In this document: positions 1-5,915 of the stretch, piece after piece | How the letters are laid out: each line of letters opens with the position of its first letter | Position numbering within the stretch: position 1 is the stretch's first letter | Assembly: GCA_027488265.1 (NCBI GenBank) | Contig: JAIYCA010000289.1 | Span: forward strand, 1-7,137 | Length of the DNA: 7,137 nucleotides | Reading direction: 5' to 3' | Origin: Planctomycetaceae bacterium | GTDB lineage: Bacteria; Planctomycetota; Phycisphaerae; Phycisphaerales; SM1A02 | Translations under genes and position numbers: made by a program | The notes under the pieces: generated by a model | Seen by the model: the letters and a program-made list of their open reading frames with translations, nothing else | The model's database searches: none | What the model was told of the DNA's origin: nothing

Positions 1-256
1 CGGGCGGCCGTGTCGTTTGAAGGGGATTCGCTGGGGGGCGATGCGCCTCGAAGACGTTTGAGGGTGATGCTTCGCGACTGAGCGTCTAGATTGATACGCA
101 GATACGCGGTTCCGTTTCGACTTCGTCTGCCCAGTGCGCGAGCGTGCCCGCGTTGATGCGGCCGTTGGATGGACTTGGTAGCGTCTTGGGTACGGCCGAC
201 TTGGAAGTGCTCGGCTTCATAAGGACTCTCGTTTTTGTTCGAGCGCGCATGGTTGC

Positions 257-264
257 AAGGGGAG
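257..264 (+). promoter_or_regulatory. Ribosome binding site of yqhA
   Basis: AAGGGGAG, six bases before the ATG at 271. It decides the start against the upstream in-frame TTG at 235. Confidence 0.7.
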
Positions 265-270
265 TGTGCT

Positions 271-837
271 ATGGCAGACGAAACTCAGCCAGCATCGGGG
301 TCAGCGGAAACGGACGGCACAAAATCGCAACAAGTCAGCGTTGTGGAGCGCGTTCTCGAAGGAGTGCTCTTCTCGAGTCGCTGGTTGTTGCTCCCGTTCT
401 ACTTTGGCCTTGTTCTTGCGTTGATCGCATTGCTCGTTCAATTCGGTCGCGAGTTGGTGCATCTCCTCACGGACATGACAACGCTGACGGAAGCGGAAAC
501 CACAATCTTGGTTCTATCGCTGATTGACGTTGTTCTGACCGCCAATCTCGTACTCATGGTTGTGCTGAGCGGTTACGAGAATTCCATTTCGAAGCTCGAC
601 CTCCAAGGCGCGGATCGTCCGAGTTGGCTCGGAAAATTGGACGCTTCAGGTCTCAAGCAGAAGGTCTTCGGCTCGATCGTGGCGATCAGCGCGATCCAAC
701 TGCTGCGCGTGTTCATGCAAGTTGGAAAGGCTGAGGACAGGGACCTTTGGTGGTCGAGCGGGATTCACATGGTCTTTGTGATCTCCGCGATCCTGCTCTC
801 ACTCTCCGATCGGATCTCTGCAGGGGCGAAGAAGTAG
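271..837 (+). CDS. yqhA: YqhA/UPF0114 family integral membrane protein
   Basis: Predicted inner-membrane protein of 188 residues in the UPF0114 (YqhA, TIGR00645-like) family, whose biochemical role is not established. Family-like blocks are visible: ERVLEGVLFSSRWLL (residues 26-40), VLSLIDVVL (81-89), the hallmark SGYEN (100-104), WLGKLDASGLK (119-129) and SIVAISAIQLL (135-145). Hydrophobic stretches at about 39-58, 78-99, 132-149 and 165-178 suggest three to four membrane segments. It is about 24 residues longer than E. coli YqhA, mostly a polar Ser/Thr/Gln-rich N-terminal tail. The ATG at 271 is preferred over an in-frame TTG at 235 because AAGGGGAG lies six bases before it and the extra residues resemble nothing in the family. 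It is apparently monocistronic. Family assignment is strong; function is unknown. Confidence 0.88.
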   Translation: MADETQPASGSAETDGTKSQQVSVVERVLEGVLFSSRWLLLPFYFGLVLALIALLVQFGRELVHLLTDMTTLTEAETTILVLSLIDVVLTANLVLMVVLSGYENSISKLDLQGADRPSWLGKLDASGLKQKVFGSIVAISAIQLLRVFMQVGKAEDRDLWWSSGIHMVFVISAILLSLSDRISAGAKK

Positions 838-1123
838 AGCTGACGACATCCGAGCGAGACGCGTAGGGGATCGTCGCCTACTCCTTGCTTCGGTTGACGC
901 CATCGCCCTCTGCGTAGCCTCGGTGCAAGCGCGCAACGCCATCGGGCGGAATCACGGACGAAGTGGCGCTGATGAGGCTGTACGGCAGTCGCTTCGTGGC
1001 GCGACAAGCCATCTCGCGAGAATTGCGGTGGTCGCTATCATCTCTGCCCTTCCGCGCCTCGCGGCGCGCAAATTCACGCCATCCCGAAATTCTCACATCA
1101 CACAGTTACGGAGTTGAATACAC
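838..1123. other. Intergenic region / mdh leader
   Basis: These 286 bases between yqhA and mdh hold no ORF with recognisable protein character on either strand. A perfect 6-bp hairpin (arms 1053-1058 and 1063-1068, loop TCGC) sits about 55 bases before the mdh start and has no T-run, so it is not a terminator. GGAG at 1110-1113, ten bases before the mdh ATG, is the likely ribosome binding site. I could not identify a convincing -35/-10 pair, although the mdh promoter is presumably here. Confidence 0.45.
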
Positions 1124-2119
1124 ATGCGTCGCGCGAAGATTTCGATCATCGGAGCAGGGAACACGGGCGCCGCCTGCGCAGTTTGGGCTGCCTCGAAGGA
1201 GCTCGCAGACATCGTCCTTATCGACATCAACGATGGTGTCGCAAAGGGCAAGGCGCTCGATCTCTACGAGAGCGCGCCGATCGAGGGCTTTGATTGCAAC
1301 ATTCAGGGCGGGAGTGATTACGCGCTGATCGAGGGAAGCGACATCGTCGTCATCACTGCAGGCATTCCCCGCAAGCCGGGCATGAGCCGCGATGACTTGA
1401 TCGTGACGAACATGAAGATCGTCTCCGAGGTTTCGGAGAAGGTCGCGAAGCACGCGCCAAACTCGATCATCATCGTTCTCTCGAATCCGCTTGATGCGAT
1501 GGTGTACACCGCGTGGAAGGCGTCTGGCTTCCCAGCGCACCGCGTGCTCGGTCAAGCGGGTTGCTTGGACGTCGCTCGCTTCCGTGCGTTCCTCTCGATG
1601 GAACTCGGTTGCTCAATCGAGGACATTCAAGCGCTCCTCCTTGGCGGTCACGGCGATGACATGGTTCCGCTACCACGCTTCACGAGCGTGCACGGCATCC
1701 CGATTGATCAACTCCTCTCGAAGGAAGTGATCGACAAGTGCGTGCAGCGCGCCAAGGTTGGCGGTGGCGAAATCGTGCAGTTGATGGGCACTTCGGCGTA
1801 CTACGCGCCGGCCTCAGGCGTCATTCAAATGGCCGAGGCGATCATCAAGGACAAGAAGCGCATTCTCCCGTGCGCGGCGTACTGCGAAGATGCGTTTGGC
1901 GTCGCGCCAGGCGCCAAGGGCGCGGGTTACTTCGTCGGCGTTCCGTGCGTGCTCGGTAAGGGCGGCATGGAGAAGATCGTCGAGATCAAGATGACCGCCG
2001 ACGAGCAGGTAGTCTTCAACGAGAGCGCGCAGCACGTGAAGGATCTCGTCAAGGTTGTGAAGGACCTCGCGGCGAAGCCGAACGAGGCTGGTCAGCCGAG
2101 CTTCCCGAAGCTCGTGTGA
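1124..2119 (+). CDS. mdh: Malate dehydrogenase (NAD-dependent, LDH-like type)
   Basis: Cytosolic TCA-cycle enzyme of 331 residues that interconverts malate and oxaloacetate with NAD(H). The Rossmann loop GAGNTG is at residues 10-15, and D34 at the end of the second strand favours NAD over NADP. The mobile loop IPRKPGMSR (81-89) carries R83, the arginine that marks malate rather than lactate specificity, and R89. SNPLD is at 120-124. The catalytic pair is D149 (in CLDVAR, with R152) and H176 in GGHGDDMVP. The sequence closely follows Chloroflexus-type MDH from memory, including GGGEIV (213-218) and SAYYAPA (224-230). It differs by a short Gly/Ala-rich insertion near 260-268, just before YFVGVP, and by a C-terminal tail of about 15 residues after KDLAAK. 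The start ATG has GGAG ten bases upstream, and the glycine motif lies at the expected distance. It is followed by a strong terminator and stands alone. Confidence in function is high. Confidence 0.97.
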   Translation: MRRAKISIIGAGNTGAACAVWAASKELADIVLIDINDGVAKGKALDLYESAPIEGFDCNIQGGSDYALIEGSDIVVITAGIPRKPGMSRDDLIVTNMKIVSEVSEKVAKHAPNSIIIVLSNPLDAMVYTAWKASGFPAHRVLGQAGCLDVARFRAFLSMELGCSIEDIQALLLGGHGDDMVPLPRFTSVHGIPIDQLLSKEVIDKCVQRAKVGGGEIVQLMGTSAYYAPASGVIQMAEAIIKDKKRILPCAAYCEDAFGVAPGAKGAGYFVGVPCVLGKGGMEKIVEIKMTADEQVVFNESAQHVKDLVKVVKDLAAKPNEAGQPSFPKLV

Positions 2120-2141
2120 GTCGACATCAACGTTGCAATAG

Positions 2142-2175
2142 AGCGGCAGGCCTTGCGCCTGCCGCTTTTCCTTTT
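2142..2175 (+). terminator. Intrinsic terminator of mdh, at the convergent junction with cheB
   Basis: A perfect 10-bp GC-rich stem (arms 2142-2151 and 2157-2166) with a 5-base loop is followed by TTTCCTTTT. It starts 22 bases after the mdh stop and ends on the complement of the cheB stop codon. On the minus strand the hairpin is present but is followed by CTATTGC rather than a T-run, so it should terminate mdh well and the chemotaxis operon less efficiently. Confidence 0.9.
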
Positions 2176-3413
2176 CATGCCGCCTGCGCGGCCAGGGCGC
2201 CGTTCGTGAAGTCGACGATGTGCTTTGCGATTTTGTCGAGTGGCGACACCACTTGAACCGCACCGCAAATCGCGGCTTCGCGCGGCATGCCATAGACGAC
2301 ACAGCTCGGTTCATCTTGCCCGATAGTGGTCGCGCCAGCTTTGCGCATCGAGAGAAGGCCGGTCGCGCCATCATTCCCCATACCCGTCATGATGATGCCA
2401 AGAGCCTTCGCACCGGCGTATTGCGCGCAGCTCTCGAAAAGCACTTCGACCGACGGCTTATGTCGGAGGACGCGCGGGCCATCGGCGACGCGAACAATCC
2501 AACGACCGACACCGAGCGTTCCTGACGCGCTCGACTCGCGCACGAGTCGCATATGACGATTGCCGGGCGCGAGCAGCGCGCGACCAGGAATGACCGCGTC
2601 GCCATCCTCTGCCTCTTTGACCTCGATCTCACAGAGTCCGTTCAGCCGATCGGCGAATGCCTTCGTGAAACCTTCAGGCATGTGCTGCACCATGAGAATC
2701 GGCGGGGTATCGCGTGGGAGTTGCGAGAGGACGGTACGAAGTGCTTCGGTTCCGCCGGTCGAGGTGCCGATTGCGATGAGTTTGTCACCGAGTCCTGCGC
2801 GTACGACGGGTGGTTTCGGAGCAGTGCGCGCAGTGAGGGAACTCTGGCCTGTTGCTTGCGCGGGTGTAGATGTTGCAGTGTTCCCCGCTGGACCTGTGCC
2901 CACGGACATGGGAAGTGTTGGCATCACGCTCAACTTTGGCAACGCTGCGTGTTGTGCGGAATGGAGCGACGCGCGCACGAGTTCGGCAAGTCGATTCGCG
3001 ACATCACCGACAGAGAAACTTCCGCCGGGTTTCGAAACAACTTCGAGCGCGCCGGCCTCGAGGCATTCGACGGCGAGTGCGCAGCCCTTTGGCGTTACAG
3101 AACTACACACAATCGTGGGCACTGGATGGAACTTCATCAACTTCTTGAGGAAGGTGAGTCCATCCATGCGAGGCATTTCGATGTCGAGAATGACGCAATC
3201 TGGCTTGAGTTGCAGGATTTTCTCGCGCGCAGCGAACGGATCGGCGGCGGTTCCGACGACCTCGAGCCCAGGCTGACGCGACAACTGTGCTTGGAGGACT
3301 TGACGCACGATCGCGCTGTCATCGACGACCAGCACGCGCGCAACGCGCGAGGCAATTCGATCGGAAGACTTCGCGTCAGTTGTCCGTGAGTCAGATGGCT
3401 TGAGATCAGGCAT
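2175..3413 (-). CDS. cheB: Chemotaxis response regulator protein-glutamate methylesterase/deamidase CheB
   Basis: CheB of 412 residues: it removes methyl esters from, and deamidates, chemoreceptor glutamyl/glutaminyl sites, and is activated when CheA phosphorylates its receiver domain. The receiver (about 26-145) shows acidic D31/D32, phospho-acceptor D77 in LDIEMPRMDG, S104/S105 and K128 in SKPGG. An Ala/Pro/Thr-rich linker (about 150-205) follows. The methylesterase domain (about 210-400) has the catalytic triad: S218 in GTSTGG, H244 in QHMPEGF and D348 in GMGNDG. The S-to-H distance of 26 matches Salmonella CheB (S164/H190). The frame stays open upstream to a TTG at 3500, and an ATG lies at 3464. 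I chose the ATG at 3413 because AGGA precedes it by eight bases and the alternatives lack a ribosome binding site. It is the last gene of the operon, 76 bases after the CheX-like gene, and converges on mdh. Confidence 0.96.
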   Translation of the reverse strand: MPDLKPSDSRTTDAKSSDRIASRVARVLVVDDSAIVRQVLQAQLSRQPGLEVVGTAADPFAAREKILQLKPDCVILDIEMPRMDGLTFLKKLMKFHPVPTIVCSSVTPKGCALAVECLEAGALEVVSKPGGSFSVGDVANRLAELVRASLHSAQHAALPKLSVMPTLPMSVGTGPAGNTATSTPAQATGQSSLTARTAPKPPVVRAGLGDKLIAIGTSTGGTEALRTVLSQLPRDTPPILMVQHMPEGFTKAFADRLNGLCEIEVKEAEDGDAVIPGRALLAPGNRHMRLVRESSASGTLGVGRWIVRVADGPRVLRHKPSVEVLFESCAQYAGAKALGIIMTGMGNDGATGLLSMRKAGATTIGQDEPSCVVYGMPREAAICGAVQVVSPLDKIAKHIVDFTNGALAAQAA

Positions 3414-3421
3414 CAGTCGGT

Positions 3422-3425
3422 TCCT
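3422..3425 (-). promoter_or_regulatory. Ribosome binding site of cheB
   Basis: AGGA (within GTAGGAA on the minus strand), eight bases before the ATG at 3413. It favours this start over the upstream ATG at 3464 and TTG at 3500, which have no comparable site. Confidence 0.6.
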
Positions 3426-3489
3426 ACAAAGAACATATTCACTCGCGTCCGTGTGCGCGTCCATATGCGAGTCATCGTGCGTCGATTGG

Positions 3490-3963
3490 TTAGGCAGCAA
3501 GACGATGGATGCACGAGACTTCGAGTCGTTCGCCTTCTGCGTCGAGCGTGCATTGCGTTGCGTTCAAATCGGGCGTGTGATTGCCGAGCGCCGGTAAACC
3601 GAGCGAGAATCGGCAGTCGTCTCCACCGAGTGCTGTGATGACGGAACCTCCCACGATGTTGGCGAGTTCTCGAAGTGCCTCTTCGGCCTGTGCATCCGTG
3701 ATCTCGGACGCATCGACGCCGAGCAGGCTCCCTGCGAGGTTCCGCGCGAATGCACGGCTCGCACGTAAATCGACTCCACCGGATTCTGGGCCGCTGAAGT
3801 CAATCTGCGCGAAGGTGTCGGCGGGCGGGAGTTGTTCCGGCGTATCGCAGGGATCGGCAAGGACGAACGCGGTGCGCTCCAGCGCATTCGTGACGAGGCG
3901 CGCGAGCGTATCGGAGTCGAGCGGGGCGTGAGACTTGGAGGTCGAGTCGTTGTCGGTTGGCAT
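3490..3963 (-). CDS. CheX-like CheY-P phosphatase domain protein
   Basis: A 157-residue protein that I assign to the CheC/CheX/FliY phosphatase superfamily, closest to single-motif CheX. Such proteins dephosphorylate CheY-P to end the signal. The key signature is E99-L-A-N102 inside ALRELANIVGG, followed by P124 exactly 22 residues after N102, as in the family pattern ExxN...P. Before it, the stretch ARNLAGSLLGVDASEITDAQ (74-93) resembles the helix and loop that precede this motif in CheX proteins. Only one ExxN motif is present; CheC usually has two. The N-terminal 15-20 residues are polar and probably disordered. The start is uncertain: ATG at 3963 was chosen, but an in-frame GTG at 3975 is possible and neither has a strong ribosome binding site. 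It lies 48 bases after a receiver gene, its likely substrate, and before cheB. Superfamily assignment is fairly sure; substrate is inferred. Confidence 0.8.
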   Translation of the reverse strand: MPTDNDSTSKSHAPLDSDTLARLVTNALERTAFVLADPCDTPEQLPPADTFAQIDFSGPESGGVDLRASRAFARNLAGSLLGVDASEITDAQAEEALRELANIVGGSVITALGGDDCRFSLGLPALGNHTPDLNATQCTLDAEGERLEVSCIHRLAA

Positions 3964-4011
3964 GGCGAGATCCACGTGTTGTGTGCGGACGAGTGCGTGC
4001 GTCGTTGCTGG

Positions 4012-4440
4012 TTAGGCGCGTTGAAGTCCGAGGACTTCGGCGATCAGTCGGCAAAGATCTTCTGGCTCGAAGGGCTTTCGAAGCGTGTGGGCAACGCCGA
4101 GCGACTTCATGCGATCGAGTCGTTCACGATTTGCTTCGGTTGAAACGACGACGACAGCGACGTCCTTGAGGTCATCACGCTTGCGCAACTCGCGTGCGAA
4201 TTCTTCGCCGTCCATCACGGGCATGTTGAGATCGAGCAGGACGAGGTCGATCCAAACCGTCTCAAGAACCTCGAGCGCTTCGACGCCGTTTCCGGCCTCG
4301 AAAATGCGGTCTTCGCCGACGCCAGCCAGTTTGACAACCTTCTTGATCGCGGCGCGGAGAATCGGCGAGTCGTCGACGATGAGCACGTGACATTGAAGAT
4401 GCGATGATTGCGATTGCATGGATGCGTTGGAGTCGTTCAT
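4012..4440 (-). CDS. Single-domain response regulator (CheY-like receiver)
   Basis: A stand-alone receiver of 142 residues with no output domain. Acidic D23/D24 in LIVDDS, phospho-acceptor D70 in LLDLNMPVMDG, S100/T101 and K122 in RKPFEPEDL are all in place, so it should accept phosphate, presumably from an unseen CheA. An N-terminal tail of about 17 Ser/Gln-rich residues precedes the fold. The position equivalent to E. coli CheY Tyr106 (three before the lysine) is T119, not an aromatic. The ATG at 4440 was chosen because it overlaps the stop of the HDOD gene as ATGA, with GGA a few bases upstream, implying translational coupling. The frame is open further upstream, but that part is Arg-rich and is a shadow of the HDOD gene. 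It may signal to the flagellar motor, to the adjacent HDOD protein, or act as a phosphate sink. The fold is certain; the output is unknown. Confidence 0.93.
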   Translation of the reverse strand: MNDSNASMQSQSSHLQCHVLIVDDSPILRAAIKKVVKLAGVGEDRIFEAGNGVEALEVLETVWIDLVLLDLNMPVMDGEEFARELRKRDDLKDVAVVVVSTEANRERLDRMKSLGVAHTLRKPFEPEDLCRLIAEVLGLQRA

Positions 4441-5294
4441 GCTGCGTTCCGGAGGTTGGGCAGGCCAGTGGCTGCGGGTGCGAGTGCTGAATGGACATCT
4501 GCGACGAGTGCTTCGAGTTCGTCGCGTGTTGTGCCGAGTCGCTCGCGTGCGTCGGCATGAAACGGATAGAGGAGGCCATCGCAACCGAGGCCGAGTCCGG
4601 CCCAGCGCGCGACGGAGTCGGCGGCGTGGACCACGTCGGTCACCGGATCGGCTGGATCTGAAGGTGGTTCATGATGGCCGCGAACTGCGCGCACGATTTC
4701 AAAAGGCATGCCCCAACGCTCACAAAGCAAGGCGCCAAGTTCTGCATGATCTGCGCCAAACGCCTCGCGTTCGTACGCCAAGAATGGACGTGCATCTGCC
4801 TGTGCGGCGATTGCTTCGAGCGCATCGGGGCCAGCAAGTGCATCAATTGCGAGCTTTCCAATGTCGCGCAAAAGAGCTGCGACAAAGGCGAGTTCCGGAT
4901 TGACGTGATTTCTGCGTGCAAGTGTCTCTGCGGCGATCGCGCCACCAAGCGCGCTCTCTGAAAGTGCACCGCGACGGAGTCCGTATGAAACTCCTGCACT
5001 CGCGAGTTGGCCAGAAACCTGCGTTTCCAGTGCGATTTTGGCGAGGGTTCGTGTACCGAGTCGGCGAACGGCATCGCCGATCGAGAACGATCGGCCAGGT
5101 ACGCCGTATGCGGCGGAGTTCGCGAGCTTCAAAACGCTCGCAGCGATCGACTCATCTTGTCGGACGATTTGCTCAACGTCGCGTAGGCTGACGTTTGCAG
5201 CGCCTCCAGCGAGCATCGCCACAAGTCGTACGCTTGTCGACGGAAGAGCGGGAAGTCGATCGAGCGACGCGATTGCTTCGTTCAGCGTGGCCAT
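4437..5294 (-). CDS. HDOD domain-containing protein with degenerate HD motif
   Basis: A 285-residue cytoplasmic HDOD (HD-related output domain) protein. Such proteins are found as signalling outputs in many bacteria, generally without proven phosphohydrolase activity. Family blocks are LPALPSTSVRL (14-24), DESIAASVLKLANSAAYG (47-64), SIGDAVRRLG (71-80), ALLRDIGKLAID (140-151), DHAELGALLCERWGMP (182-197) and VRGHHEP (204-210). The usual HD doublet is R143-D144, and the earlier histidine normally found in a WxHS-like segment is absent (LSESALGG, 111-118). H183, H207/H208 and D226 remain. Loss of two ligand positions argues against metal-dependent hydrolysis. AGGA lies nine bases before the ATG, which is inside the 3' end of cheD (13-base overlap). 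The 3' end overlaps the response regulator start by four bases. The context suggests a signalling role linked to chemotaxis or motility, but no function can be assigned. Confidence 0.9.
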   Translation of the reverse strand: MATLNEAIASLDRLPALPSTSVRLVAMLAGGAANVSLRDVEQIVRQDESIAASVLKLANSAAYGVPGRSFSIGDAVRRLGTRTLAKIALETQVSGQLASAGVSYGLRRGALSESALGGAIAAETLARRNHVNPELAFVAALLRDIGKLAIDALAGPDALEAIAAQADARPFLAYEREAFGADHAELGALLCERWGMPFEIVRAVRGHHEPPSDPADPVTDVVHAADSVARWAGLGLGCDGLLYPFHADARERLGTTRDELEALVADVHSALAPAATGLPNLRNAA

Positions 5295-5866
5295 AGCGAC
5301 GAGTCCTTTCCCTGTGCGCGAATCTGGATTGAACCGTCCGTGAGTTTGAGGGACATCGTGCGACTGTGTTGGCCGCCGGTGTCGTCCGCTGCGAGGAGGA
5401 GATTTTGTTTCCAGAAGATCTTGCGCAGAATCGTTCGGTTGCGGTGACCAATGCGGAAGTGGCCGTCATCGGCGAGTACTTCTGCGCCGCCTGCTGCACA
5501 CACGACCAAGCGTTCGCGGCGCGCGCCCGCTTCGATGACCTTTTGAAAGAGCATCGGGATTCCGAGATCACCGAACATTGCGGGATTTGCCGCGGCTTTT
5601 TCAGGACTGACCGTCGATTCGGGCAGCATGAAGTGGAGCATGCCGCCGACCTTCGAGACCGGGTCGTACACGGTGACACCGATGCAGCTCCCAAGTGCGT
5701 AGGTCACGATCGACTTGTTGGAGTCCTTCGAGACAGCGAGGTCCGCAACGCCAACCACGATGCGATCGCGTTGGTTTCGGTCGAGTCCAAGAGATCGGGG
5801 CGGCTCATCTTTGGCCACCACGGACGGGAGAGGGGATGGGCTTCCGGGCAACTGAAACCTCGACAT
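5282..5866 (-). CDS. cheD: Chemoreceptor glutamine deamidase CheD
   Basis: CheD of 194 residues converts specific receptor glutamines to glutamates, tuning receptor output. In Bacillus and Thermotoga it also binds CheC. The catalytic set is complete with the expected spacing: T55, C61 in YALGSCIGV and H78 in GGMLHFMLPES. These correspond to T21, C27 and H44 of Thermotoga CheD. AAGGAE at about 149-154 (CAAGGAEVL) is another family block. The core begins near residue 36 (IVVGVADLAV). The first 33 residues are a Pro/Ser-rich extension not seen in the roughly 160-residue classical CheD. The ATG at 5866 was chosen because GAGG precedes it by six bases. The frame remains open upstream to 5995, but that would overlap cheR by 80 bases and add unrelated residues. 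It lies 49 bases after cheR and overlaps the HDOD gene. Confidence 0.95.
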   Translation of the reverse strand: MSRFQLPGSPSPLPSVVAKDEPPRSLGLDRNQRDRIVVGVADLAVSKDSNKSIVTYALGSCIGVTVYDPVSKVGGMLHFMLPESTVSPEKAAANPAMFGDLGIPMLFQKVIEAGARRERLVVCAAGGAEVLADDGHFRIGHRNRTILRKIFWKQNLLLAADDTGGQHSRTMSLKLTDGSIQIRAQGKDSSLWPR

Positions 5867-5872
5867 CACGGG

Positions 5873-5876
5873 CCTC
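5873..5876 (-). promoter_or_regulatory. Ribosome binding site of cheD
   Basis: GAGG, six bases before the ATG at 5866 and inside the cheR-cheD gap. It supports the short form of CheD over starts that would lie within cheR. Confidence 0.6.
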
Positions 5877-5915
5877 GATCCAAGCAGTACGAGAACGGGA
5901 CGAAAGAATGCGCAA

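Noticed and set aside
1..81. Open frame from the window edge (RAAVSFEGD... to LRD, stop TGA at 79-81) that could be the C-terminal end of a plus-strand gene cut by the left edge.
   Set aside because: Only 26 residues, no recognisable family, and no terminator after it. It is possible but unsupported. The rest of 82-256 shows no gene or clear promoter either.
144..527. 127-codon plus-strand frame overlapping the start of yqhA.
   Set aside because: It is an Arg/Ser/Gly-rich out-of-frame shadow of yqhA without family resemblance; the yqhA frame has clear UPF0114 motifs.
863..888. Weak inverted repeat GTAGG/CCTAC after yqhA followed by CTCCTTGCTT, considered as a yqhA terminator.
   Set aside because: It has only a 5-bp stem with a 9-base loop and no real T-run.
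894..920. TTGACG considered as a -35 box upstream of mdh.
   Set aside because: At 17-base spacing there is nothing like TATAAT; the best partner (TAGCCT) is at 15 bases and matches poorly.
2553..3389. Long plus-strand frames (up to 278 codons) antisense to cheB.
   Set aside because: They are mirror frames of a GC-biased coding gene with Cys/Arg-rich nonsense composition; cheB on the other strand has every catalytic motif.
3464..3500. Longer cheB starts (ATG at 3464, TTG at 3500, the latter overlapping the CheX-like gene).
   Set aside because: Neither has a ribosome binding site and the added residues lie outside the receiver fold; AGGA precedes the ATG at 3413.
4441..4584. N-terminal extension of the response regulator up to 4584.
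   Set aside because: The extra 48 residues are Arg/Thr-rich, out of frame within the HDOD gene, and the ATGA overlap at 4440 gives a natural start.
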